This document shows, piece after piece, positions 1 through 7,531 of a stretch of 10,020 nucleotides of DNA. This DNA is from Candidatus Zixiibacteriota bacterium (GTDB lineage: Bacteria > Zixibacteria > MSB-5A5 > JAABVY01 > JAHJOQ01). The DNA is taken from contig JAJRZO010000274.1 of assembly GCA_024275215.1 (NCBI GenBank), positions 1 through 10,020 on the forward strand, written 5' to 3'. The number at the start of each line of letters is the position of its first letter. The first letter of the stretch is position 1. The notes below the pieces were generated by a model that saw nothing but the letters and a program-made list of their open reading frames with translations, searched no databases and had not been told where the DNA came from. The translations under genes and the position numbers were made by a program.

Positions 1-1
1 A

Positions 2-1510
2 TTTGACAGAGATTACAGATCGTACTTCCCGATTTCGGTGATACGCAAGTCTGGTGACAACGAATCGACTGTACCTGTTACGAATCTGTCCGTCGGAGAC
101 AGAATTGTTATCCGCAATCGGGAAATCGTACCAGCCGACTCAATCCTGATAGATGGTGATGCCAGCATCGACTACAGTTTCGTCACTGGCGAATCAGAAC
201 CTCGTGAACTGAAGTCTGGTGACAAAGTTCTCGCAGGCGGAAGGCAGATCGGAGGCGCAATCGAACTCGATGTGATCAAGGATGTTTCGCAGAGCTATCT
301 GACAAGCCTCTGGAACAACGATGTTTTTACAAAGTCATCACAGACAGGGATCACATCTGTTGCCAATGCAGTAGCAAAGTATTTCACTGCCGCGATACTG
401 CTTATCGCAATTGCTGCCGCTGTCTACTGGATACCGAAAGATATTCCAACAGCCATCAACGCCGTCACTTCAATCCTGATCATAGCATGCCCCTGTGCTC
501 TCGCGCTGTCGAGTCCGTTTGTTCTGGGAACTGCAATTCGCCTTCTCGGAAAAGATCGATTCTATCTGAGAAACACTTCGGTTGTTGAATATATCGCCGG
601 AATAGATACAATAGTTTTTGACAAGACAGGCACTCTTTCATATTCCGATCAGAAACGCGGATCGTTTGAAGGTTCCATCCTGTCCAATACAGAAAAGAAC
701 CTCGTGGCATCGCTTGCTCGGCAATCAACTCATCCGGCGAGCAGACATGTGCTGGCATATATCGACGCTGACGAGTATTATAATGTCAGTCAGTTCATCG
801 ATGAAACAGGGAAAGGTATCTCCGGCAGGGTAAATGGTCACGATGTCAGACTCGGTCGAGCTGACTGGGTGACAGGAAAGGGACAGGATGACAATCTAGG
901 CCCGCATGGTGTCCATCTTTCCATTGATAACATATATCGCGGACGATTCGTGTTTGAAAGCAGGATTCGGGATGGTCTGGATGAAGTTATCGGCAGCATG
1001 AGTAAGTCATACAATTTAGCGATGATCTCCGGTGATTCTGATCGGGATGATCGAATTATCTCGCGATTATTTCCCCCGACTGCACGGATTGTGTTCGAAC
1101 AGTCACCGCATGACAAACTGGATTTTGTTAAATCGCTCAAGTCTGAGGGTGCCAGAGTTATGATGGTTGGCGATGGCTTGAATGATGGCGGAGCGCTCAA
1201 GGCCGCAGATGTCGGGATCGCAGTAACGGAAAACACTTCATCATTTTCGCCGTCGAGCGACGGTATTCTTGATTCCGGATCGTTGCAGAGGCTCCATAAA
1301 TATCTGAAGTTCTCGAAAAGATGTCTTGTTGTAATCATTACTAGTTTTGTATTATCATTTCTATATAATGCTGTCGGACTCAGTTATGCTTTTTCGGGCA
1401 GACTTTCACCGCTGGTTTCAGCAATCCTGATGCCGCTGAGTTCAATAACTGTCGTCTTGTATGCAACGATGATGACGAAGTTGCAGGCACGATTGACAGA
1501 TGTGACGTAA
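2..1510 (+). CDS. ccoI: CcoI/FixI-type Cu(I)-translocating P1B ATPase (5' end cut by window edge)
   Basis: This is an inner-membrane P-type ATPase that moves Cu(I) for assembly of the cbb3 oxidase CuB site. The frame is open to the left edge, so the gene is partial. The GTG at 38 lies inside conserved sequence (a DRDYRSYFP stretch precedes it) and is not taken as the start. Visible motifs in order are TGES of the actuator domain (185-196), CPC in a membrane helix (488-496), the phosphorylated Asp in DKTGT (620-634), HP of the nucleotide domain (731-736), GDGLND (1169-1186), YN (1364-1369) and MPLSS (1430-1444). CPC, YN and MxxSS together are the known Cu(I) set of P1B ATPases. The N-terminal metal-binding domain and first helices lie outside the window. 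One base separates its stop from ccoS, and it heads the oxidase gene cluster, which supports the CcoI role over general copper export. Confidence 0.93.
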   Translation, partial: FDRDYRSYFPISVIRKSGDNESTVPVTNLSVGDRIVIRNREIVPADSILIDGDASIDYSFVTGESEPRELKSGDKVLAGGRQIGGAIELDVIKDVSQSYLTSLWNNDVFTKSSQTGITSVANAVAKYFTAAILLIAIAAAVYWIPKDIPTAINAVTSILIIACPCALALSSPFVLGTAIRLLGKDRFYLRNTSVVEYIAGIDTIVFDKTGTLSYSDQKRGSFEGSILSNTEKNLVASLARQSTHPASRHVLAYIDADEYYNVSQFIDETGKGISGRVNGHDVRLGRADWVTGKGQDDNLGPHGVHLSIDNIYRGRFVFESRIRDGLDEVIGSMSKSYNLAMISGDSDRDDRIISRLFPPTARIVFEQSPHDKLDFVKSLKSEGARVMMVGDGLNDGGALKAADVGIAVTENTSSFSPSSDGILDSGSLQRLHKYLKFSKRCLVVIITSFVLSFLYNAVGLSYAFSGRLSPLVSAILMPLSSITVVLYATMMTKLQARLTDVT

Positions 1511-1511
1511 T

Positions 1512-1679
1512 ATGAAAGTCATATACATACTGATCGGTGCATCTCTTGCTGTCGCCGCCGTATTCCTCGGAGCGTTCATTTGGGCTGTGCGCAGCGGCCA
1601 GTATGAAGACACATATACGCCATCAGTCCGGATACTCTTTGATGACGATAAATCAATCGACTCGAATAACAAATCTTAG
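1512..1679 (+). CDS. ccoS: CcoS, cbb3 oxidase maturation protein
   Basis: This is a 55-residue single-span inner-membrane protein. It starts at ATG 1512, one base after the ccoI stop, and ends at TAG 1677-1679. Residues 3-23 are hydrophobic. They are followed by the family hallmark WAVRSGQYED (24-33) and an R-I-L-F-D-D-D stretch (40-46), matching the usual CcoS pattern of a FxWAVxSGQYDD block and an acidic tail. The length is normal for CcoS (about 50-70 residues). CcoS is known to be needed for cofactor (haem b/CuB) insertion into CcoN. No strong ribosome-binding site is seen, so translational coupling to ccoI is likely. The gene is short enough to be lost by automatic callers. Confidence 0.92.
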   Translation: MKVIYILIGASLAVAAVFLGAFIWAVRSGQYEDTYTPSVRILFDDDKSIDSNNKS

Positions 1680-1687
1680 CTGGCAAG

Positions 1688-3844
1688 ATGGAGATTCATC
1701 GAATGGCTGTTGAGACATTCAAATATGACAATAAGATAGTCAGGGATTTCGGAATCGCTACGATGATCTGGGGTGTTGTCGGAATGCTTGTCGGAGTAAT
1801 CGTCGCATTCCAGATTTTTTATCCGAAGGCGAATTTTGGAATTCCTTACACTGTCTTCTCACGGATTCGACCGTTGCACACAAATGCCGTTATTTTTGCG
1901 TTTGTCGGCAATGCGATATTCATGTCTGTCTATTATTCATTGCAAAGACTATGCAAGACCCGCATGTTCAGCGATGCACTTGGAAAAATCCACTTCTGGG
2001 GATGGCAGTTAATAATTGTCTCCGCAGCGGTGACTCTACCCCTTGGAATCACAATGTCCAAGGAATATGCGGAACTTGAGTGGCCTATTGACATCGCAAT
2101 CGCAGTTATCTGGGTAATCTTCGGCATAAACATGTTCGCAACCATATTGAAGCGGCGTGAACGGCATATGTATGTAGCGATATGGTTTTATATAGCGACA
2201 TGGGTTACTGTCGCAGTATTGCATATCGTAAACTCGATTGAAATCCCCGTGTCATTCCTGAAGAGCTATCCTGTGTACGCGGGTGTACAGGATGCTTTGG
2301 TGCAGTGGTGGTATGGTCACAATGCAGTCGCGTTTTTCCTGACGACGCCATATCTCGGAATGATGTATTATTTTCTGCCAAAAGCTGCTAACAGACCGAT
2401 TTTCTCGTACCGGCTCTCGATTGTCCATTTCTGGGCGTTGATTTTCATATATATCTGGGCGGGACCTCACCATCTGCTCTATTCATCTCTGCCTGATTGG
2501 GCGCAATCACTCGGAACAGTTTTTTCGATCATGCTGATCGCGCCATCGTGGGGGGGAATGCTCAACGGACTGCTGACCCTGAGGGGTGCCTGGGATAAGG
2601 TACGCGAAAGTGCGGTGCTCAAATTTATGGTCGTCGCGGTCACAGCTTATGGAATGTCAACTCTCGAAGGTCCTGTGCTCGCGCTCAAGAGTGTCAACGC
2701 TCTTTCCCATTTTACCGACTGGACTGTTGCGCATGTGCATATCGGTACTCTTGGCTGGAATGGATTCCTTACATTCGGCATTTTGTACTGGCTGATCCCG
2801 CGGTTGTACGGTACGAAGCTCTTTTCGCACAAACTCGCAAATCTGCATTTCTGGGTCGGGTTTCTCGCCATTCTGATATACGCTCTTCCATTGTATTTTG
2901 CGGCGATAACGCAGGGGCTCATGTGGAAAGAGTTTACGCCTGAAGGTTTTCTGCGCTATCCGAATTTCCTCGAAACTGTCCAACAGATAGTCCCGATGTA
3001 TGTGATACGCGCAATCGGAGGGACATTGTACCTGCTTGGTGTGATTGTAATGATTTACAATCTCGCAAGGACAATGCGACAGGGGTCGCTTATACGTGAG
3101 GAAGTTGCCGAAGCTCCTGCACTCGCAAAACACTTTGAAGCCACAGGTTTCGACAGGAAGCCTCACAGGATTCTCGAACGTAAACCGGTTCAGTTTCTGA
3201 TTCTGACGACTTTTGCGATACTCATTGGCGGGCTGGTCGAGATGATACCGACATTTCTCGTGAAATCGAATATCCCGACAATCAGCAGTGTGAAGCCATA
3301 TACTCCTCTCGAACTTCAGGGACGGGATATTTATATAGGAGAAGGATGCTACAACTGTCACTCCCAGATGATTCGACCATTCAGGTCTGAGACTGAGCGA
3401 TATGGTGAGTATTCCAAGGCGGGAGAGTATGTGTATGATCACCCATTCCAGTGGGGATCGAAACGCATCGGCCCCGATCTGCATCGTGTGGGCGGCAAGT
3501 ACCCGGATGCGTGGCATTACAATCACATGAAAGACCCGACATCGATGTCGCCCGGATCGCTGATGCCGCCGTATCCCTGGCTGATAGAACAGAAGCTTGA
3601 TAACAGCACTCTGGCATCCAAGATCAGAGTCATGCAGACTCTTGGAGTTCCTTACGAGCAGGGTTATGATACTATCGCACTTGATGATTTGAACAAGCAG
3701 GCACAGGCAATCGCTGATGGCCTGAAACAAGCGAGAATCGAAGTCGAGCCTGACAGGAAGATAGTAGCACTGATAGCGTATCTGCAAAGGCTTGGTATTG
3801 ATATCAAGGGTAAGTCAAATCTCCTTTCGGAAAAGGAGGAATAG
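1688..3844 (+). CDS. ccoNO: CcoNO fusion: cbb3 oxidase catalytic subunit I joined to mono-haem c subunit II
   Basis: This one 718-residue protein covers both CcoN and CcoO. The CcoN part (about 1-465, twelve or so membrane helices) has the low-spin haem b ligand H64 (in HTNAV), CuB ligands H211 and H261/H262 (WAGPHH), Y255 in the position of the His-Tyr crosslink, E327 of the proton path (LEGP), and the H349-V-H351 pair for haem b3 and haem b. After a short linker and one new helix (about 500-524), the CcoO part has CxxCH haem c (C554, C557, H558, in CYNCHSQ) and a likely distal Met626 in the MPPYPWL block. All catalytic residues are present. The start is uncertain: ATG 1688 gives the full frame, but ATG 1703 (M6) has a GGAG at 1690-1693 nine bases upstream. 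Neither choice changes the domains. The fusion replaces the usual separate ccoN and ccoO genes and is known from Bacteroidetes-type operons. Confidence 0.96.
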   Translation: MEIHRMAVETFKYDNKIVRDFGIATMIWGVVGMLVGVIVAFQIFYPKANFGIPYTVFSRIRPLHTNAVIFAFVGNAIFMSVYYSLQRLCKTRMFSDALGKIHFWGWQLIIVSAAVTLPLGITMSKEYAELEWPIDIAIAVIWVIFGINMFATILKRRERHMYVAIWFYIATWVTVAVLHIVNSIEIPVSFLKSYPVYAGVQDALVQWWYGHNAVAFFLTTPYLGMMYYFLPKAANRPIFSYRLSIVHFWALIFIYIWAGPHHLLYSSLPDWAQSLGTVFSIMLIAPSWGGMLNGLLTLRGAWDKVRESAVLKFMVVAVTAYGMSTLEGPVLALKSVNALSHFTDWTVAHVHIGTLGWNGFLTFGILYWLIPRLYGTKLFSHKLANLHFWVGFLAILIYALPLYFAAITQGLMWKEFTPEGFLRYPNFLETVQQIVPMYVIRAIGGTLYLLGVIVMIYNLARTMRQGSLIREEVAEAPALAKHFEATGFDRKPHRILERKPVQFLILTTFAILIGGLVEMIPTFLVKSNIPTISSVKPYTPLELQGRDIYIGEGCYNCHSQMIRPFRSETERYGEYSKAGEYVYDHPFQWGSKRIGPDLHRVGGKYPDAWHYNHMKDPTSMSPGSLMPPYPWLIEQKLDNSTLASKIRVMQTLGVPYEQGYDTIALDDLNKQAQAIADGLKQARIEVEPDRKIVALIAYLQRLGIDIKGKSNLLSEKEE

Positions 3845-3847
3845 GCT

Positions 3848-4042
3848 ATGTTAGGTGATATTCTCAACACGGTGACCGAAGCCCCTGTCATTGCCGCATT
3901 CAGCCTGACGGGATTTGTGGTCTTTTTTGTCGCCATGTTAATATGGGTGCTGAGGCTTGACCCTGATCATATACAGAAGATGAAGGAAATGCCGCTCGAT
4001 TCGACGGCTTCGGATACTCAGAGGGAGAATCTCGATGGCTAA
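3848..4042 (+). CDS. ccoQ: CcoQ-like small membrane subunit of cbb3 oxidase
   Basis: This is a 64-residue protein with one hydrophobic helix (about residues 14-36) and a charged cytoplasmic-type tail starting R-L-D-P-D. That layout fits CcoQ/FixQ, a small accessory subunit thought to stabilise the association of CcoP with the core. Sequence conservation in this family is weak, so the call rests mainly on size, topology and position between ccoNO and ccoP. A strong ribosome-binding site, AAGGAGG at 3833-3839, sits eight bases before the ATG, inside the end of ccoNO. The 3' end overlaps ccoP by 8 nt, so the two are probably translationally coupled. Confidence 0.8.
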   Translation: MLGDILNTVTEAPVIAAFSLTGFVVFFVAMLIWVLRLDPDHIQKMKEMPLDSTASDTQRENLDG

Positions 4043-4700
4043 GTACGAAGATAAATTGCTCGATCATGATTATGACGGCATTCAGGAACTGGACAATGAT
4101 CTCCCAAGATGGTGGGTCTGGTTGTTCTATGGCGCTATTATCTGGGCGTTTTTCTACATGATGTATTTCCATGTGCTGGACATCGGGTATTCGAGCAGGG
4201 ATCAGTATCTCAAGGAGATGGACCCGAACTATGTCCGGGCAGACAAGAGCAGCGATACATATTTTGGAATACTTCCAAAATATCGATCACCCTATGATGA
4301 TTCGAGATTCGCTTCGCTCATCAAGACACAAACGAAAGGCAGCGGTGGTATGACAGGCTTCAGCCGCGATGCAGACACACTGACATATATTGCGCTGACA
4401 GACAAAGCCGATATTGCCAAAGGCCGCGAAGTTTTCGTGTCGCATTGCGCATCATGCCATGGAAAAGCCGGTGAAGGTTTGATTGGCCCAAATTTCACGG
4501 ATGATTACTGGCTTCATGGCGCGGGAATGACTAATGTCGTGAAGAGCATCAAGTATGGCTATCCTACAAAGGGAATGGTATCATGGCTCGGTACCCTCAA
4601 GACAGATCAGATCATGCAGGTTGCAAGTTATGTGCTGACTCTGAGAGGGACTAATCCGCCCAACCAGAAACCTCCACAGGGAGAGCTTGTCGAAGAATAG
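4035..4700 (+). CDS. ccoP: CcoP, cbb3 oxidase cytochrome c subunit III, mono-haem form
   Basis: This 221-residue membrane-anchored cytochrome c is expected to pass electrons to the CcoO haem. The N-terminus has the CcoP anchor signature: YDGIQELDNDLPRWW (about 13-27), then one helix (about 28-48). A linker of about 80 residues without any Cys follows. The only haem site is CASCH (C138, C141, H142), with GEGLIGPN after it and Met181 (KGMVSW) as the likely axial ligand. Standard CcoP has two haem c domains and about 300 residues. Here only one is present and it resembles the second, C-terminal one. The reading frame is intact, so this looks like a genuine short form and not a truncation. ATG 4035 is preceded by AGGGAG (4022-4027) and overlaps ccoQ. 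Confidence 0.92.
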   Translation: MAKYEDKLLDHDYDGIQELDNDLPRWWVWLFYGAIIWAFFYMMYFHVLDIGYSSRDQYLKEMDPNYVRADKSSDTYFGILPKYRSPYDDSRFASLIKTQTKGSGGMTGFSRDADTLTYIALTDKADIAKGREVFVSHCASCHGKAGEGLIGPNFTDDYWLHGAGMTNVVKSIKYGYPTKGMVSWLGTLKTDQIMQVASYVLTLRGTNPPNQKPPQGELVEE

Positions 4701-4706
4701 ATTCAG

Positions 4707-6113
4707 ATGTCGCCAGAAACCGACGGTTCATTCAGAGATACTCTGGCCACGATCGATCGTCGTGGCCGCAGGATATGGGTATATCCATCCCGACCCAGAG
4801 GGAAACTCTATACTGCCCGCAGAATCGTAGCGACATTTCTTCTGGTGTTCCTGTTCATCGCACCTTTTATCAAGGTGGGTAAGCATCCTCTTCTGCTGTT
4901 TGATATCGTACATCGACATTTTTTCATATTCGGGATTGAGATATGGCCTCATGATTTTCATCTGGTCGTTCTGAGTGTAATTGCATTTGCTGTCTTTGTA
5001 ATACTTTTCACTGCCGCGTTCGGGCGACTCTTCTGTGGCTGGATATGTCCGCAGACAGTATTTCTCGAAATGCTTTTCAGGCGGATCGAATTTCTGCTCG
5101 AAGGTAACGGACCGAGGCAGCGATCATTTAATAAAGCCCCGATGAGCATCAATAAATTCGTCAGGAAACTGACCAAGCATGTGCTGTTTCTTGGGATTGC
5201 ATTTTTGATCAGCAATATCCTGATCTCCTATTTTGTCGGTATCGATAAGCTCAGGGAACTTGTATCATCGTCGCCGACCGAGCATATGATCGGGTTCACA
5301 CTGATGATGATATTCTCGCTGGCGATATACGGTGTCTATACCAGATTCCGTGAACAGGTTTGCACACTCGTTTGTCCATACGGGCGACTCCAGTCAGTCC
5401 TGCTCGATTCGAATTCAATCGTGGTCGCCTACGATCACCGTCGCGGCGAACCGCGCGGAAAGCGGGTCAGAGGAGAGTCGCGATCGGACAAGGGTGATTG
5501 TGTTGACTGTTCAATGTGTGTTCTCGTCTGTCCGACAGGTATTGATATACGTCACGGCACACAACTCGAATGTGTCAACTGCACCGCATGTATCGACGCC
5601 TGCAACAGCGTGATGAAAAAAGTCGGGCTGCCACCCAAACTGATACGCTACACATCACACGACCAGATTACAAAAGGAAAAGGATTTCGGATTACCGGTC
5701 GAATTGCGGCGTACACGGTTGTTCTGACTCTGTTGATTGGCTTGATTGGATTTCTCGCTGCCAGTCGATCAGTTGTAGAGACTACAATCCTGAGAGCGAC
5801 CGGACGCACATACGATGAGCTTGAGGACGGGTCAATACGAAATCTTTATACTATTAAAGTTCTGAACAAGAGTGCTGATTCGTTGGATATCGAACTTCGT
5901 CTTGCAAGCCCTGATGGCATAATCGATGTCGTTGGGCCACCGCTGCATGCCGAGGCAGAGAAGAATGCTGAATCCGTCTTTGTAGTGCAGATTCCGCGGA
6001 AAGAATTGTTGACGACAACGACCCCTCTTGTAATCGAAGTCAGCGATGGCACTAAGATTCTTGAAGAAGTGCACACAACATTTTTCGGGCCTGAACCGGA
6101 TTGGAACAAATGA
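4707..6113 (+). CDS. ccoG: CcoG, iron-sulfur assembly protein for cbb3 oxidase
   Basis: This 468-residue membrane protein is of the CcoG/FixG/RdxA family. Family members carry two [4Fe-4S] clusters and have been linked to cupric reductase activity that supplies Cu(I) for CuB. A helix lies at about 40-55, then GRLFCGWICPQT (C110, C114) at the end of a second helix, further helices at about 157-178 and 193-212, and VCTLVCPYG (C219, C223). Two ferredoxin-type cluster motifs follow: C265, C268, C271, C275 and C289, C292, C295, C299. A last helix (about 331-352) leads to a roughly 110-residue beta-rich tail matching the FixG C-terminal Ig-like domain. Length and all cluster cysteines are normal. 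It starts six bases after ccoP with no clear ribosome-binding site, and its stop overlaps the ccoH start (ATGA). Confidence 0.96.
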   Translation: MSPETDGSFRDTLATIDRRGRRIWVYPSRPRGKLYTARRIVATFLLVFLFIAPFIKVGKHPLLLFDIVHRHFFIFGIEIWPHDFHLVVLSVIAFAVFVILFTAAFGRLFCGWICPQTVFLEMLFRRIEFLLEGNGPRQRSFNKAPMSINKFVRKLTKHVLFLGIAFLISNILISYFVGIDKLRELVSSSPTEHMIGFTLMMIFSLAIYGVYTRFREQVCTLVCPYGRLQSVLLDSNSIVVAYDHRRGEPRGKRVRGESRSDKGDCVDCSMCVLVCPTGIDIRHGTQLECVNCTACIDACNSVMKKVGLPPKLIRYTSHDQITKGKGFRITGRIAAYTVVLTLLIGLIGFLAASRSVVETTILRATGRTYDELEDGSIRNLYTIKVLNKSADSLDIELRLASPDGIIDVVGPPLHAEAEKNAESVFVVQIPRKELLTTTTPLVIEVSDGTKILEEVHTTFFGPEPDWNK

Positions 6114-6571
6114 CAGAAAAGAAATCATCATGGGGATGGGGTGTTGCCGCCCTGTATGGCGGATTTGTACTCTTCCTGCTTATTCTCGTTGTGTATATTT
6201 CATTCCAGCGTTTCGAGATGGTTGAAGGCGACTACTATAATGAAGGACTGAAATACCAGCAGCATATCGACAAGGTTAATCGCACAATGGCTCTTGATTC
6301 TTCGGTGGTTATCAGATATTCGACATCGGATCGGGCATTGGATATTCTTTTTCCGTCTACATTCTTACCTGATTCGATCCGGGGAACGATACAGTTATAC
6401 CGGCCTTCGAATTCGCTGCTTGATCGATCTTATCCCATTGATGTCTCCGGTGATTTTCGCCAGATTGTAGATGTTGATGATCTTGTGCCGGGACTTTGGA
6501 AGGTCAAGATAAACTGGCATTATGGTGCTGATGATTACTATAGTGAAAAGAAGATATTTGTTCCGAAGTGA
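6110..6571 (+). CDS. ccoH: CcoH/FixH family cbb3 oxidase assembly protein
   Basis: This is a 153-residue protein with a short cytoplasmic N-terminus, one membrane helix (about 11-32) and a periplasmic domain. The GDYYNEGLKYQQHID stretch (about 40-54) is the conserved block of the FixH family, and the rest is a small beta-rich domain. CcoH is known to help stabilise and assemble cbb3 subunits, and its exact chemistry is unsettled. The start was set at ATG 6110, which overlaps the ccoG stop as ATGA. A TTG at 6101 in the same frame would add only three residues and is less likely. The neighbours (ccoG before, TauE/SafE after) agree with the assignment. Confidence 0.9.
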   Translation: MTEKKSSWGWGVAALYGGFVLFLLILVVYISFQRFEMVEGDYYNEGLKYQQHIDKVNRTMALDSSVVIRYSTSDRALDILFPSTFLPDSIRGTIQLYRPSNSLLDRSYPIDVSGDFRQIVDVDDLVPGLWKVKINWHYGADDYYSEKKIFVPK

Positions 6572-6580
6572 GGGAGTATT

Positions 6581-7291
6581 GTGACGGCAGAATTCTGGAG
6601 CGCATTCGGTCTTGGTTTTCTTGGTAGTCTTCATTGTATCGGCATGTGCGGACCGATTGCGCTGGCGCTTCCGCGAGGCGCCGTCTCCCGCAAGGGTCTG
6701 CTGCTGACCAGACTATTGTACAACATCGGTCGCGTGATAACATACGCTTTCCTCGGTATAATCGCAGGTGTGATCGGAAAGAGCATCGCGATGGCAGGAT
6801 TTCAGCAAGTGTTATCTATTGCAATGGGAATAGCTATCATCATAGCGGTTCTGGTTCCGTCAAGATTTCTCCGTAAGCTCGTACCCGGCAACCTTACTGA
6901 AAAGATACTCAGGCGCATGAAATCAACATGGTCACGATTCCACGGCAGACGCGGATTCTCAGGATTGTTTGTCATCGGTATTCTGAATGGCTTTTTGCCA
7001 TGCGGACTTGTCTATGTTGCGATGGCGGCAGCAGCCACGACCGGCGGAGTAGCGAGCGCATCGATTTATATGGCGGTATTCGGACTCGGCACGATTCCTG
7101 TGATGTTCGCGGTCTCAGTTGCGGGGAGGCTTTTCGATGTGCGGCTTCGTCAGTTTTTCAATCGATTGATACCGGTCGGCGCGCTGGTTCTTGCAGTATT
7201 GCTGATACTTCGCGGCATGTCGCTCGGTATCCCATATATCAGCCCGAATCTCGACAAGATGATCACCACCAGTGAAGAGTCCTGTCATTGA
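6581..7291 (+). CDS. TauE/SafE family (DsbD_2-like) membrane protein, probable copper or thiol role in oxidase assembly
   Basis: This is a 236-residue polytopic membrane protein. It has the typical paired halves: GSLHCIGMCGP near the N-terminus (H18, C19, C23) and GFLPCGLVY in the middle (C141), with about six hydrophobic segments. This subfamily is usually labelled 'sulfite exporter TauE/SafE' or UreH/DsbD_2-like. The paired Cys-containing helices recall CcdA/DsbD-type transporters, and the gene is often found at the end of cbb3 operons. A role in copper or reductant handling is therefore more likely than sulfite export, but this is inference. The protein ends E-E-S-C-H, giving a terminal Cys-His. 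GTG 6581 is the chosen start, with AGGGAG at 6571-6576 directly after the ccoH stop and a four-base spacer. It is the last gene of the operon. Confidence 0.85.
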   Translation: MTAEFWSAFGLGFLGSLHCIGMCGPIALALPRGAVSRKGLLLTRLLYNIGRVITYAFLGIIAGVIGKSIAMAGFQQVLSIAMGIAIIIAVLVPSRFLRKLVPGNLTEKILRRMKSTWSRFHGRRGFSGLFVIGILNGFLPCGLVYVAMAAAATTGGVASASIYMAVFGLGTIPVMFAVSVAGRLFDVRLRQFFNRLIPVGALVLAVLLILRGMSLGIPYISPNLDKMITTSEESCH

Positions 7292-7308
7292 TTATGGTGA
7301 TTTCTCAC

Positions 7309-7321
7309 GTCCCAAGGGGAC
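7309..7321. repeat. Small inverted repeat just after the oxidase operon
   Basis: GTCCC and GGGAC arms (5 bp) flank a three-base loop, 18 bases after the TauE/SafE stop. No T-run follows, so it is a weak terminator candidate at best. It may only be part of the palindrome-rich spacer. Confidence 0.4.
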
Positions 7322-7341
7322 ATGCTACTCTTCGGTTGCAG

Positions 7342-7364
7342 GTCGAAAGCCTTGTGCTTTCGAC
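7342..7364. repeat. Perfect 9-bp inverted repeat (hairpin)
   Basis: Arms GTCGAAAGC (7342-7350) and GCTTTCGAC (7356-7364) flank a five-base loop. It could fold at the 3' end of the oxidase transcript and protect or end it. Neither strand shows a T-run next to it, so it is not called a terminator. Its perfect symmetry and the other palindromes nearby suggest an interspersed repeat element. Confidence 0.7.
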
Positions 7365-7394
7365 ATTCCGTAATCAGTTGTGGCAGGTTTTGAG

Positions 7395-7407
7395 CCGCCG
7401 CGGGCGG
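7395..7407. repeat. GC-rich palindrome
   Basis: CCGCC (7395-7399) and GGCGG (7403-7407) surround GCG. The short, very GC-rich stem lies directly before the larger inverted repeat at 7411-7455, and the two may belong to one element. The following bases (GTTG) are not a terminator tail. Confidence 0.5.
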
Positions 7408-7410
7408 GTT

Positions 7411-7455
7411 GTGACCTGACACATGAACGCCTGACCAACAGGAGCGTCAGGTCAC
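7411..7455. repeat. Nested inverted repeat with perfect 10-bp arms
   Basis: GTGACCTGAC (7411-7420) pairs with GTCAGGTCAC (7446-7455). Between them CGCCTG and CAGGAGCG can pair further with a two-base bulge, giving a long folded structure. It could be the ends of a small mobile or REP-like element, or a protein-binding site. No encoded protein is seen in it. Confidence 0.7.
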
Positions 7456-7476
7456 ATGCCCCCCTGGCGCGATTTC

Positions 7477-7497
7477 ACAAGACCGGTCGCATCTTGT
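7477..7497. repeat. Small inverted repeat containing an 8-bp palindrome
   Basis: ACAAGA (7477-7482) and TCTTGT (7492-7497) form a 6-bp stem. The self-complementary GACCGGTC occupies 7481-7488. Function is unknown, and it adds to the cluster of palindromes in this spacer. Confidence 0.45.
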
Positions 7498-7531
7498 AAT
7501 CGACAAATATGGACATCTGTCGGACACTTGA

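Noticed and set aside
38..40. GTG as the start of the copper ATPase
   Set aside because: The frame continues upstream to the window edge with residues typical of the family, and the N-terminal half of the enzyme would be missing.
838..1338. A 166-codon minus-strand frame opposite ccoI
   Set aside because: It lies antisense to the conserved ATPase phosphorylation and nucleotide domain and has no motifs of its own.
2657..3787. A 376-codon open frame on the minus strand, opposite ccoNO
   Set aside because: It is fully antisense to a gene with all family motifs, and its translation shows no recognisable domain. It is a shadow of the coding bias.
3798..3807. TTGATATCAA resembling an FNR site, of interest because cbb3 operons are often oxygen-regulated
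   Set aside because: It lacks the four-base spacer of an FNR box (TTGAT-N4-ATCAA) and lies inside the ccoNO coding sequence. The true operon promoter is upstream of the window.
7342..7364. Hairpin as the terminator of the oxidase operon
   Set aside because: The stem is good but neither side has a T-run, so it is listed as a repeat only.
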